Shown here one piece after another: positions 7,841 through 14,736 of a stretch of DNA of 23,948 nucleotides. Numbering within the stretch: position 1 is the stretch's first letter; every line of letters begins with the position of its first letter. The translations under genes and the position numbers were made by a program. Origin of the DNA: JAFDXJ01 sp039811225 (GTDB lineage Bacteria > Bacteroidota > Bacteroidia > Chitinophagales > Chitinophagaceae); assembly GCA_039811225.1 (NCBI GenBank), contig JBDHYG010000026.1, forward strand, positions 1 through 23,948. The letters are read 5' to 3'. Below the pieces are notes generated by a model. It had not been told where the DNA came from and made no database searches. It saw nothing but the letters and a program-made list of their open reading frames with translations.

Positions 7841-7848
7841 CAAAAATA
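7841..7848 (-). promoter_or_regulatory. -7 promoter element of gltX
   Basis: On the minus strand this reads TATTTTTG, a perfect match to TAnnTTTG, followed by CCGCG. It lies six bases upstream of the gltX ATG, so the predicted transcript would have almost no leader. No TTG is visible at the usual upstream distance. Confidence 0.45.
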
Positions 7849-7914
7849 ATTGATTCCCGTTGATTAAATCATGTAAGCGTTCCTTCCCTAACTTTACAGG
7901 CAAATCTTTAGTTC

Positions 7915-9252
7915 ATGTTGCGAAAAATAGTTGTTGTGTTTACGCTCTTTTTATGCTTACAATCCGGGGCACAGGAAAATTATCAACCCACTCCCGGGAA
8001 CCTACAGGCAAGGCAATGGTTCGCCAATGCAAAATTTGGTTTATTCATTCATTGGGGCCCTTTCAGTATCCTTGGAGATGGTGAATGGGTAATGAATAAT
8101 AAAAATATTACGGTAAAAAATTATAGCCGGTTAGCGGATTTTTTTAACCCGATCGATTTTGATGCAAAAGCCTGGGTGGCCTTGGCAAAAGATGCGGGTA
8201 TGAAATATATTACACTTATCACCAGGCACCACGATGGGTTTAGTTTATGGGATACCCGTTATTCCGATTTTAATATTATGCATACGCCATATCATAAAGA
8301 TATCGTGAAAGAAATTGCAGACGAATGTCATAAACAGGGTATCGGTTTATTCCTTTACTATTCCATCCTGGATTGGCGGCGGGATGATTATTCCTGGACA
8401 ACAGGCCGTACCGGGAAAGGCACTGGTAGAACTGTCCAGGGTGATTGGATGGACTATATACATTTTATGGAAAACCAACTCACTGAATTATTGACGAATT
8501 ATGGAAAGATTGCCGGTATCTGGTTTGATGGTTATTGGGACCAGACAGCACCGGAAGGGGAAGCAGATCGTACACCCCGCATAGATTGGCATTTACCGGA
8601 AATCTATGCCTTGATCCATCGCCTGCAACCCGATTGCCTTATTGGCAATAATCATCACCTGCAACCCTTACCTGGTGAAGATTTTCAGATGTTTGAAAAA
8701 GATCTGCCCGGGCAAAATAAAACAGGATTAAGCTACCAGGCACCTTCTGTATCACTGCCTATTGAAACCTGTGAAACGATCAATAATTCCTGGGGTTTTA
8801 ATATTACCGATACTACGTATAAAAGCACCACGCAGTTGATCCATTACCTGGTAAATGCAGCCGGCCTCGGTGCCAATTTCCTTTTGAATATTGGTCCTAT
8901 GCCGAATGGAAAAATCCAACCGGAGTTTATTGACCGCCTGCATGCCATGGGTGCCTGGTTGAAAATTTATGGTGAGAGTATTTATAATACCCAAGCCGGT
9001 TATTTAAAACCGCAAGACTGGGGTTGTATCACAGAAAAACCGGGCTTTATGTATATTCATGTATTGGATGGTAAAACCCGGGAGTTGGAACTTCCTTCAT
9101 TCCCCATGAAAAAAATTAAACAGGTATATTCCCTAAAAGATCATCGGCCTGTTTCTTATTCAATGAAACAGGGCAATCTATACCTCCATGCTTTACAACC
9201 GGCAGGTGATCAGCCGGATGAAGTGCTGGTGGTGGAAATGGCAACAAATTAA
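7915..9252 (+). CDS. Alpha-L-fucosidase, glycoside hydrolase family 29, secreted
   Basis: This 445-residue enzyme should release alpha-linked L-fucose from glycans by a retaining mechanism. A signal peptide is clear (MLRKIVVVFTLFLCLQSGAQ, with cleavage expected just after), so it acts in the periplasm or outside the cell. GH29 landmarks are FGLFIHWG (41-48), KYITLITRHHDGFSLWDT (97-114) and GIWFDGYWD (201-209). D205 in the last is the probable nucleophile. A short beta-rich C-terminal domain follows the barrel. The next gene, a polysaccharide deacetylase, starts six bases after the stop, so the two are probably one transcript. There is no SusC/SusD pair here, so this is not a classical polysaccharide utilisation locus. 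The TAACTTTA at 7889-7896 might be a -7 element, but it is weak. Confidence 0.9.
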   Translation: MLRKIVVVFTLFLCLQSGAQENYQPTPGNLQARQWFANAKFGLFIHWGPFSILGDGEWVMNNKNITVKNYSRLADFFNPIDFDAKAWVALAKDAGMKYITLITRHHDGFSLWDTRYSDFNIMHTPYHKDIVKEIADECHKQGIGLFLYYSILDWRRDDYSWTTGRTGKGTGRTVQGDWMDYIHFMENQLTELLTNYGKIAGIWFDGYWDQTAPEGEADRTPRIDWHLPEIYALIHRLQPDCLIGNNHHLQPLPGEDFQMFEKDLPGQNKTGLSYQAPSVSLPIETCETINNSWGFNITDTTYKSTTQLIHYLVNAAGLGANFLLNIGPMPNGKIQPEFIDRLHAMGAWLKIYGESIYNTQAGYLKPQDWGCITEKPGFMYIHVLDGKTRELELPSFPMKKIKQVYSLKDHRPVSYSMKQGNLYLHALQPAGDQPDEVLVVEMATN

Positions 9253-9258
9253 TGGCAC

Positions 9259-9930
9259 ATGTTCTATTTTGTAAAAACACCCTGGTGGCTGAAAAAATTA
9301 TATCCTTCCTATACCTGGGAGATACCGGTAAAAGAAAAGGTTTTATACCTGAGTTTTGATGACGGGCCACATGAAACTGCCACCCCTTATGTGTTAGATC
9401 AATTGAAAAAATATAATGCAAAAGCCACATTTTTTTGTATTGGGAAAAATGTGGTGAAATATCCGGCCATATATCAACGCATATTGGAGGAAGGGCATTC
9501 CATTGGCAATCATACGTACAATCACCTGAATGGCTGGAAAGTGAGTAATAAAAAATATTTGGATGATATCCGGGAAGCCGGAAAATATATTGACAGCAAC
9601 CTTTTCCGGCCACCTTATGGAAGGATTACCCGCTTCCAGGCGAGATTATTGAGAAAAGGGGCCACCTTTAATCAACCGGGATCTCCGGCTACCCAAATTA
9701 TTATGTGGTCTGTTTTGAGTGCCGATTTTGATCAGGCAAAAGATGGTAATACATGCCGTGATTATGTTATACTGCATGCTTATCCCGGGGCAATCATTGT
9801 TTTTCATGACAGTACAAAAGCATGGGATCGTATGAAAGAAGCACTGCCGGCGGTGTTAGATTATTTTACACAGGCTGGGTATATATTTCAAATGATTCCC
9901 TATACACTGAATACTCAACAGGAAAGTTAG
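9259..9930 (+). CDS. Polysaccharide deacetylase (NodB domain, CE4)
   Basis: A 223-residue NodB-homology domain protein, probably a metal-dependent N- or O-deacetylase of a cell-wall or exported polysaccharide. Conserved motifs in order are FDDGP (D34-D35), HSIGNHTYNH with metal-binding H85 and H89, RPPYG (117-121), a MWSVLSADFD block, and VFHDS near the C-terminus. Catalytic residues are all present. The N-terminus (MFYFVKTPWWLKKLYPSYTW) is short and aromatic, with no clear signal peptide. It may be cytoplasmic or membrane-attached, unlike the secreted fucosidase just upstream. Spacing of six bases indicates co-transcription with that gene. The substrate is not evident. Confidence 0.9.
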   Translation: MFYFVKTPWWLKKLYPSYTWEIPVKEKVLYLSFDDGPHETATPYVLDQLKKYNAKATFFCIGKNVVKYPAIYQRILEEGHSIGNHTYNHLNGWKVSNKKYLDDIREAGKYIDSNLFRPPYGRITRFQARLLRKGATFNQPGSPATQIIMWSVLSADFDQAKDGNTCRDYVILHAYPGAIIVFHDSTKAWDRMKEALPAVLDYFTQAGYIFQMIPYTLNTQQES

Positions 9931-9949
9931 TTGTTGGTATAAAAAAAGA

Positions 9950-9978
9950 GGCCAGAGTAAAGACTCCAGCCCGTTTTT
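9950..9978 (+). terminator. Hairpin with T-runs on both sides, probable bidirectional terminator
   Basis: GGC (9950-9952) pairs with GCC (9969-9971) and GAGT (9955-9958) with ACTC (9963-9966), across a CA/CA internal loop and an AAAG tetraloop. TTTTT follows at 9974-9978. An A-run at 9941-9947 would be the T-run for the opposite direction. It lies 19 bases after the deacetylase stop. A mini-ORF follows at 9991-10011. Confidence 0.5.
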
Positions 9979-10055
9979 AATCCGTACCCTATGAAAACTT
10001 TTCAAAAATAAAAGAAATAATCAGTTTTACAAAAATTTTCATACTACTGCATCTT

Positions 10056-10823
10056 ATGAAATTGATCGATACACATTGTCATTTATATCTTCCGGAATTT
10101 AAAGATGATTTACGGGAAGTGATCCAACGTGCGGAACAGGCAGGTGTTGAGAAATTTTGCCTGCCGGCTATTGATAGCACCGCCACAACTGGTTTACTTG
10201 AAACTGTCCGACAATACCCGGATAAATGTTACCCGATGATCGGCCTGCATCCCTGTTCTGTTAAAGAAAATTATGCAACTGAATTGGAACATGTTGAACA
10301 AAGTTTGGAAAATATGAAGGGTATTGCCATCGGGGAGATAGGCCTTGATTTTTATTGGGACAAAACATTTGCAGCAGCACAACAGGAAGTTTTTGAAAAG
10401 CAGATGCAATGGGCATTGGCAAAGAAATTACCTATAGTCATTCATACCCGGAATGCTATGGAAGTAACAATCACTTGTGTGAGAAAATTTGCGTCGCAGG
10501 GGCTTCGTGGTATTTTTCATTGTTTCGGCGGAACGGTGCAACAAGCAACGGAAATTATTGAAATGGGTTTCCTGTTGGGAATTGGGGGTGTTATCACCTA
10601 TAAAAATGCCGGCCTGGCAGAAACTTTGGAATATATCCGTTTGGAACATATTGTGTTGGAAACGGATGCACCTTATTTAGCGCCGGTACCTTTTCGGGGC
10701 AAACGAAATGAAAGTGCATATCTGCTTAGGGTAGCAGAGAAATTAGCCACTATAAAAAACATCCATGTGGAAGAAGTCGCCGATATTACCACAAAAAATG
10801 CACAAAATATTTTCAATATCTAA
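10056..10823 (+). CDS. TatD family metal-dependent deoxyribonuclease
   Basis: A 255-residue TIM-barrel metallohydrolase of the TatD family, which have 3'-5' exonuclease activity on DNA and sometimes RNA. The metal site is visible: D5, H7 and H9 in IDTHCHLY, the glutamate in GEIGLDFYWD, a histidine in PIVIHTRNA, another in GIFHCFGGT, and the aspartate in ETDAPYLAP. PFRGKRNE and the C-terminal TTKNAQNIF are also typical. Length and start are normal. It stands alone upstream of tRNA-Ser. The in vivo substrate within the family (DNA repair, D-aminoacyl-tRNA or otherwise) cannot be told from sequence. Confidence 0.93.
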   Translation: MKLIDTHCHLYLPEFKDDLREVIQRAEQAGVEKFCLPAIDSTATTGLLETVRQYPDKCYPMIGLHPCSVKENYATELEHVEQSLENMKGIAIGEIGLDFYWDKTFAAAQQEVFEKQMQWALAKKLPIVIHTRNAMEVTITCVRKFASQGLRGIFHCFGGTVQQATEIIEMGFLLGIGGVITYKNAGLAETLEYIRLEHIVLETDAPYLAPVPFRGKRNESAYLLRVAEKLATIKNIHVEEVADITTKNAQNIFNI

Positions 10824-10835
10824 ATCCTAAATTGA

Positions 10836-10843
10836 TATTTTTG
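10836..10843 (+). promoter_or_regulatory. -7 promoter element of the tRNA-Ser gene
   Basis: TATTTTTG is a perfect TAnnTTTG match, followed by CCGCC. TTTTC at 10810-10814 is a weak upstream element 21 bases away. The element lies 24 bases upstream of the mature tRNA 5' end. Confidence 0.45.
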
Positions 10844-10867
10844 CCGCCTTAAAAAGAAAATTCTTTA

Positions 10868-10954
10868 GGAGAGTTGTCCGAGTGGTTGAAGGAGCACGCC
10901 TGGAAAGTGTGTATACGGGAAACTGTATCGAGGGTTCGAATCCCTCACTCTCCG
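10868..10954 (+). tRNA. tRNA-Ser (anticodon GGA)
   Basis: An 87-base cloverleaf with a long class II variable arm. The acceptor GGAGAGT pairs with ACTCTCC (10947-10953), with discriminator G at 10954. The anticodon stem CACGC/GTGTG encloses loop CTGGAAA, giving anticodon GGA for UCC/UCU codons. The variable arm is formed by TATAC and TGTA. The T arm is GAGGG-TTCGAAT-CCCTC. The 3' CCA is not encoded. The convergent prmC gene ends 24 bases downstream. Confidence 0.96.
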
Positions 10955-10977
10955 CCCGTTTCATGGCATCTTGACTT

Positions 10978-11835
10978 TCACTTGCCTGCCCGTATCATCC
11001 GGGCTTTACCCTGGAAATCTTTTTTTACTTCTATTCGCCGGTAGGTATTGTATTCCAGCAAATCCTGTATTTCGTTTGCCTTGATTTCATTTATTTCAAA
11101 ATAGAGTTCCCCATTTTCTGCTAAATGTTTTTCTGCATAACGGAGTATGGCTTTATAAAAAATTAGCGGGTCATTATCTGAAACAAATAAAGCTTGTGCC
11201 GGTTCATATTTCCATACCCTTTCCATCATTTCGTCTTTTTCAGAAACTAAAACATAAGGTGGGTTACTGACAATAATGGTAAAAGGTGATTCCGCCCTAT
11301 GCGCATTTTCTGAAAGGATATCATACAACAAGAATTCAACATAGACCTGGTTTGCCTGCGCATTTCTCCGGGCAATAGCCAGGGCATCCGAGCTTATATC
11401 AAAAGCAGTAACAGAGGCATCTGTTAATTTTTTCTTCAATGCAATGGCTATACATCCACTACCAGTTCCAATATCCAATATCCGGGTTTCGGAAAATTTT
11501 TTTTCATGATTACTTTCCAGTATCCAGGATACAAGCTCTTCAGTTTCGGGCCGGGGGATTAGCACTTGTTCATTTACAAAAAATTTCATGCCCGCAAACC
11601 AGGCTTCTTCCAGGCAATACTGTACCGGCCTGTTTGTGGTGAGTTCGTTGATAATTTTTTGTAATTGCTTTTCTGTTTTTTCTTCCAATGTATCTTTTTT
11701 ATGAAGTATTCGCTGCGAATGGGAGTAGCCGGTAAGTTTTTCAAGTATAAGTGAAGCGATATTTTTTGCCTCCCGGTCAGCATAAAGTGGCTCCAGGGAT
11801 ACCAGTATATATTGATATGCAGCAGCAATCGTCAT
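10978..11835 (-). CDS. prmC: Peptide chain release factor N5-glutamine methyltransferase
   Basis: PrmC/HemK methylates the glutamine of the GGQ motif in release factors RF1 and RF2 using S-adenosylmethionine. The 285-residue protein has the helical N-terminal domain and VLIPRPETEELV (about 91-102). The SAM-binding motif I is DIGTGSGCIAIAL (121-133), and the substrate-binding NPPYV is at 191-195. All diagnostic motifs are present and the length is normal. In many bacteria it follows prfA, which is not here. It stands alone, divergent from ribD and convergent with tRNA-Ser. Confidence 0.95.
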   Translation of the reverse strand: MTIAAAYQYILVSLEPLYADREAKNIASLILEKLTGYSHSQRILHKKDTLEEKTEKQLQKIINELTTNRPVQYCLEEAWFAGMKFFVNEQVLIPRPETEELVSWILESNHEKKFSETRILDIGTGSGCIAIALKKKLTDASVTAFDISSDALAIARRNAQANQVYVEFLLYDILSENAHRAESPFTIIVSNPPYVLVSEKDEMMERVWKYEPAQALFVSDNDPLIFYKAILRYAEKHLAENGELYFEINEIKANEIQDLLEYNTYRRIEVKKDFQGKARMIRAGK

Positions 11836-11860
11836 GCTGCAATGATAAGCTTAAAAAATT

Positions 11861-11868
11861 TACATTTG
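11861..11868 (+). promoter_or_regulatory. -7 promoter element of ribD
   Basis: TACATTTG is a perfect TAnnTTTG match. CTG at 11837-11839, 21 bases upstream, is a partial -33 element. Transcription would start near 11872, leaving a leader of about 13 bases, too short for an FMN riboswitch. Confidence 0.45.
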
Positions 11869-11884
11869 TTTTCCTTTTGTGCAA

Positions 11885-12946
11885 ATGGAAAATTTAATAG
11901 ACCATGAAATTTTTATGCAACGTTGCCTACAACTGGCAGTTTTAGGGGCTGGGCAGGTAGCGCCAAATCCAATGGTGGGCGCCGTGTTGGTTCATGGAAA
12001 TGAAATTATCGGGGAAGGCTACCATCAGCAATTTGGCACAGCACATGCGGAAGTAAACTGTATCAATAGTGTTGCAAAGCAGGATAAGCGACTTATTCCC
12101 GAGGCCCGTTTATATGTTTCTTTGGAGCCTTGTTCCCATAAAGGAAAAACACCGCCTTGTAGCGATCGAATTATTTCAGAAAAAATTAAACATGTCCTGG
12201 TTGGCAGTGATGACCCTTTTCCCCTGGTGAATGGGAAAGGAATCGGGCAGTTGCAAGCTGCCGGAATTCGCGTGGAAACCGGTATTTTAAAGCAAGCATG
12301 TGATGCATTGAATAAACGTTTCTTTTGTTTTCATCAAAAGAAGAGGCCTTACATAATATTAAAATGGGCACAAACAGCAAATGGCAAAATGGGTTTTCTA
12401 CATGGGGAGCGGCTCTTTATTTCCCAGGCGATTACACAAAGATGGGTACATAAATGGCGGGCAGAGAATGCTGGTATCCTGGTTGGTACACGAACGGCCT
12501 TACTCGATAACCCACGATTGGATGTTCGTTACTGGCCCGGGAAAAACCCGGTACGCTTAGTCCTGGACAGGAAATTAAACCTGCCGGGTAGCTTACATGT
12601 TTTTAATCAACAACAACGCACCATTCTTCTTAATGAATTAAAAGATGAAGGTACGGGTATGTTATCCTTTCGTAAAATCCAAAGTACTACTTCTGTACAG
12701 CCCATATTGGATATTTGTTATAAGGAAAATATTCAAAGCCTTCTTGTAGAAGGCGGGCCTTCGGTCTTAAAAAGTTTTATTGACCAGGGCATCTGGGATG
12801 AGGCATATCGAATAACAAATGAACAATTATGTATCCGGGATGGCCTGGATGCACCGCGTTTACCGATACCTGCTTCTAAAACAACAACCATAGGTACAGA
12901 TAGAATGGAATTTTTTATACATACGAAGGGGGCTGTTATTGCATGA
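11885..12946 (+). CDS. ribD: Bifunctional riboflavin deaminase/reductase
   Basis: RibD catalyses two early riboflavin steps: deamination of the pyrimidine intermediate, then NADPH-dependent reduction of its ribosyl chain. In 353 residues the deaminase domain shows NPMVGAVLV and HAE (54-56) with Zn ligands H54, C83 and C92 in EPCSHKGKTPPC. The reductase domain starts near PYIILKWAQTANGK and includes RLVLDRKLNLP and LLVEGGPSVLKSF. I chose the ATG at 11885; a GTG two codons earlier (11879) is less likely. Its stop overlaps the next start (ATGATG). Other rib genes are not in the window, consistent with the scattered rib genes of Bacteroidota. Confidence 0.94.
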   Translation: MENLIDHEIFMQRCLQLAVLGAGQVAPNPMVGAVLVHGNEIIGEGYHQQFGTAHAEVNCINSVAKQDKRLIPEARLYVSLEPCSHKGKTPPCSDRIISEKIKHVLVGSDDPFPLVNGKGIGQLQAAGIRVETGILKQACDALNKRFFCFHQKKRPYIILKWAQTANGKMGFLHGERLFISQAITQRWVHKWRAENAGILVGTRTALLDNPRLDVRYWPGKNPVRLVLDRKLNLPGSLHVFNQQQRTILLNELKDEGTGMLSFRKIQSTTSVQPILDICYKENIQSLLVEGGPSVLKSFIDQGIWDEAYRITNEQLCIRDGLDAPRLPIPASKTTTIGTDRMEFFIHTKGAVIA

Positions 12947-13554
12947 TGAAACCCGGGACATACCTGACGATAGAAACAACTGCTGTTGCTGAGTATAAAG
13001 TGAGTAACAGTAAATTCCTTGCATATGCTTATCCCTTTCCGGATAAAAAAGATTTAAAAAAATACCTCGATGAATTGAAGAAAGCTCATCATAAAGCTGT
13101 TCATTTTTGTTTTGCATATAGGGTGGGTGTGGATAAAAATGATTTTCGTGTGTCAGATAATGGGGAACCTTCCGGTACTGCCGGCCGGCCCATTTTGGGG
13201 CAGATAGATAAGCAAGGCCTTACCGATATTTTAATTGTGGTAGTACGTTATTTCGGAGGGACATTATTAGGGGTGGCGGGCCTGACGAATGCTTATAAAA
13301 CTGCAGCGGCATTGGTTATTCAATTACTGCCGGTGGTTGAAAAAGCAAAAGAAATTTTATACAAATTGGAATTTCCATACGAATTGGAAAATACGGCTAT
13401 GCAGTTAATAAAAAAGTTTCAAGGCCGTATCATTCACAAAGAGCATCTCTTGTTTGCTACGATTCAATGTATGATCCTTCAAACACAGGAAACTGCATTA
13501 CTGGGTTCGCTTCAGCATATACCGGGGATTCAATTTTCTAAACAAACGAATTGA
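12943..13554 (+). CDS. YigZ/IMPACT family protein (UPF0029)
   Basis: A 203-residue member of the YigZ/IMPACT family. The N-terminal UPF0029 domain shows HHKAVHFCFAYRVG, the hallmark SDNGEPSGTAGRPIL, and VVVRYFGGTLLGVAGL. The C-terminal part (about 140-203) is the DUF1949-type ferredoxin-like domain, ending near PGIQFSKQTN. The molecular role in bacteria is not settled; IMPACT in eukaryotes regulates the Gcn2 kinase and YigZ has been proposed to bind nucleic acids. The start overlaps the ribD stop by four bases, so the two are probably translationally coupled. A second ATG directly follows the first, so the true start may be 12946. Confidence 0.92.
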   Translation: MMKPGTYLTIETTAVAEYKVSNSKFLAYAYPFPDKKDLKKYLDELKKAHHKAVHFCFAYRVGVDKNDFRVSDNGEPSGTAGRPILGQIDKQGLTDILIVVVRYFGGTLLGVAGLTNAYKTAAALVIQLLPVVEKAKEILYKLEFPYELENTAMQLIKKFQGRIIHKEHLLFATIQCMILQTQETALLGSLQHIPGIQFSKQTN

Positions 13555-13613
13555 CCTACTGGTTAAATGTAGTAGAATTTCCAAAAAACCTATATTTACA
13601 TAAAGTATTCCCC

Positions 13614-14246
13614 ATGCAACGGTTTTTTATTTGTATAAGTACTTTAATTTTTTTCACTATACCAGTACTGGCGCAAACGATGATCGGTGACTGCACACTG
13701 GTATTTGCCATTAGTGGGACTAATGGTTCTGCAAAAAATTCCTTACATGCTCCTTCGAAAACATTTTATATCAAAGGGAAGATGTCAAGAACGGATATAA
13801 AGACCGCTAACTATTCACAATCTATTATTTACAATAATCTAACCGGTACGGCAACTATTTTGAAAGAAGTAGGATCAGTAAAATACCGAACTGACCTTAC
13901 AGCAGATCAATGGAAGAAAGAAAATGAAATGTATATGGGAATGACGTTTAAGGAAACCACGGAGAAAAAAGTTATTCTTGGTTACACCTGTACAAAAGCT
14001 ATTGCCACACTGAAAGATGGGAGTAGTTTTTCCTATTATTTTACCCGGACGATTATGCCTACTGCCAGTGAAAATCCCTACCAGTTTCAGCATGCTGGTG
14101 GGTTTGTTTTGGAATACGAAGCAAAAGGGCCTTCGGGTCGGAAAATTACATTTACCGCAACTAAAATAAATTTCAACCCGGTACCAATAGCACTATTTGA
14201 TCTCCCGCAAACAGGATACAGGAATTTACCTTATGAGGGGAAATAA
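13614..14246 (+). CDS. Secreted protein of unknown function, GLPGLI/DUF4412-like
   Basis: Starting at the ATG at 13614 gives 210 residues with a clear signal peptide (MQRFFICISTLIFFTIPVLA, then QTMIGDC). The mature part is beta-rich: a segment on a reporter-like fold (YIKGKMSRTDIKTANYSQS, then YNNLTGTATILKEVG), a VILGYTCTKAIATLKDGSSF block, and a C-terminal FDLPQTGYRNLPYEGK. The motif G-Y-x-C-x-K-A followed by a Trp/Tyr-rich strand resembles the GLPGLI and DUF4412 families of periplasmic Bacteroidota proteins. I make this comparison from memory with moderate confidence. In-frame codons run upstream to a TTG at 13551, but the signal peptide fixes the later start. The function is unknown. Confidence 0.7.
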   Translation: MQRFFICISTLIFFTIPVLAQTMIGDCTLVFAISGTNGSAKNSLHAPSKTFYIKGKMSRTDIKTANYSQSIIYNNLTGTATILKEVGSVKYRTDLTADQWKKENEMYMGMTFKETTEKKVILGYTCTKAIATLKDGSSFSYYFTRTIMPTASENPYQFQHAGGFVLEYEAKGPSGRKITFTATKINFNPVPIALFDLPQTGYRNLPYEGK

Positions 14247-14252
14247 AAAGGA

Positions 14253-14606
14253 TCAACGGAATTTAGGAGCAGTGGGTGTTTTGAATTTCGGCACCTTCAC
14301 CTTGTATTTGTAGGGATAGATATAAGTGGTATTCCCTTTTTGCAAACGTATCATGGATTGAAACTGGGCTGAATTGCCATTTAGTTTTAAAGAAAATTCT
14401 TCTGAACCTTTGAAAGAAAATTGAGACAGGCTGGATGAGGAAAAACTCCCGCCATAGCTGTATTTGGGGGAATAACGGCCCAGGTCTTTGAGATTAAATT
14501 TTCCACCATCATCACCAATATTCCCGGAAAATGCACCAAAAACAATGCTTGCCAAACTAATCAGCAGGGCACTTAACAGGAACTTATATTTATTTGCTTT
14601 TTTCAC
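14253..14606 (-). CDS. Small secreted protein of unknown function
   Basis: A 117-residue protein with a basic start and hydrophobic core typical of a signal peptide (MKKANKYKFLLSALLISLAS, cleavage probably near VFGAFS). The mature chain is about 90 residues. It begins with a glycine/aspartate-rich stretch, has a serine-rich patch (GGSFSSSSLSQFSF), and ends in a lysine/proline-rich tail with YKVKVPKF. I do not recognise a family. The coding status is supported by the signal peptide and by a well-spaced promoter directly upstream. It converges on the preceding secreted-protein gene with only six bases between stop codons. Confidence 0.65.
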   Translation of the reverse strand: MKKANKYKFLLSALLISLASIVFGAFSGNIGDDGGKFNLKDLGRYSPKYSYGGSFSSSSLSQFSFKGSEEFSLKLNGNSAQFQSMIRLQKGNTTYIYPYKYKVKVPKFKTPTAPKFR

Positions 14607-14611
14607 TACGG

Positions 14612-14643
14612 CGAAGTTAACTAATCTATCTTTCTTAACAAAA
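14612..14643 (-). promoter_or_regulatory. Promoter of the small secreted protein
   Basis: On the minus strand: TTTTG (14643-14639), 19 bases, TAACTTCG (14619-14612). This is one mismatch from TAnnTTTG with ideal spacing. It ends five bases before the ATG, so the leader would be about two bases. Confidence 0.5.
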
Positions 14644-14685
14644 CTTTATTGATAAACGGTTAATTCCTCTAAATGTTACACAAAA

Positions 14686-14717
14686 TTGGATTTTTAATTT
14701 AAAATGTGCTAATTTTC
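14686..14717 (+). promoter_or_regulatory. Promoter of the TPR protein gene
   Basis: TTG (14686-14688), 21 bases, TAATTTTC (14710-14717), one mismatch from consensus. Transcription would start near 14721, about 16 bases before the ATG. Confidence 0.45.
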
Positions 14718-14736
14718 CGAAACTTCCTGAAAAACT

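Noticed and set aside
7835..7903. Longer N-terminus for gltX.
   Set aside because: The extra 23 residues are not conserved and cross the predicted promoter; the later ATG gives the standard start.
11836..11884. Possible FMN riboswitch upstream of ribD.
   Set aside because: Only 49 bases separate prmC and ribD, too short for the structure, and no conserved FMN elements are visible.
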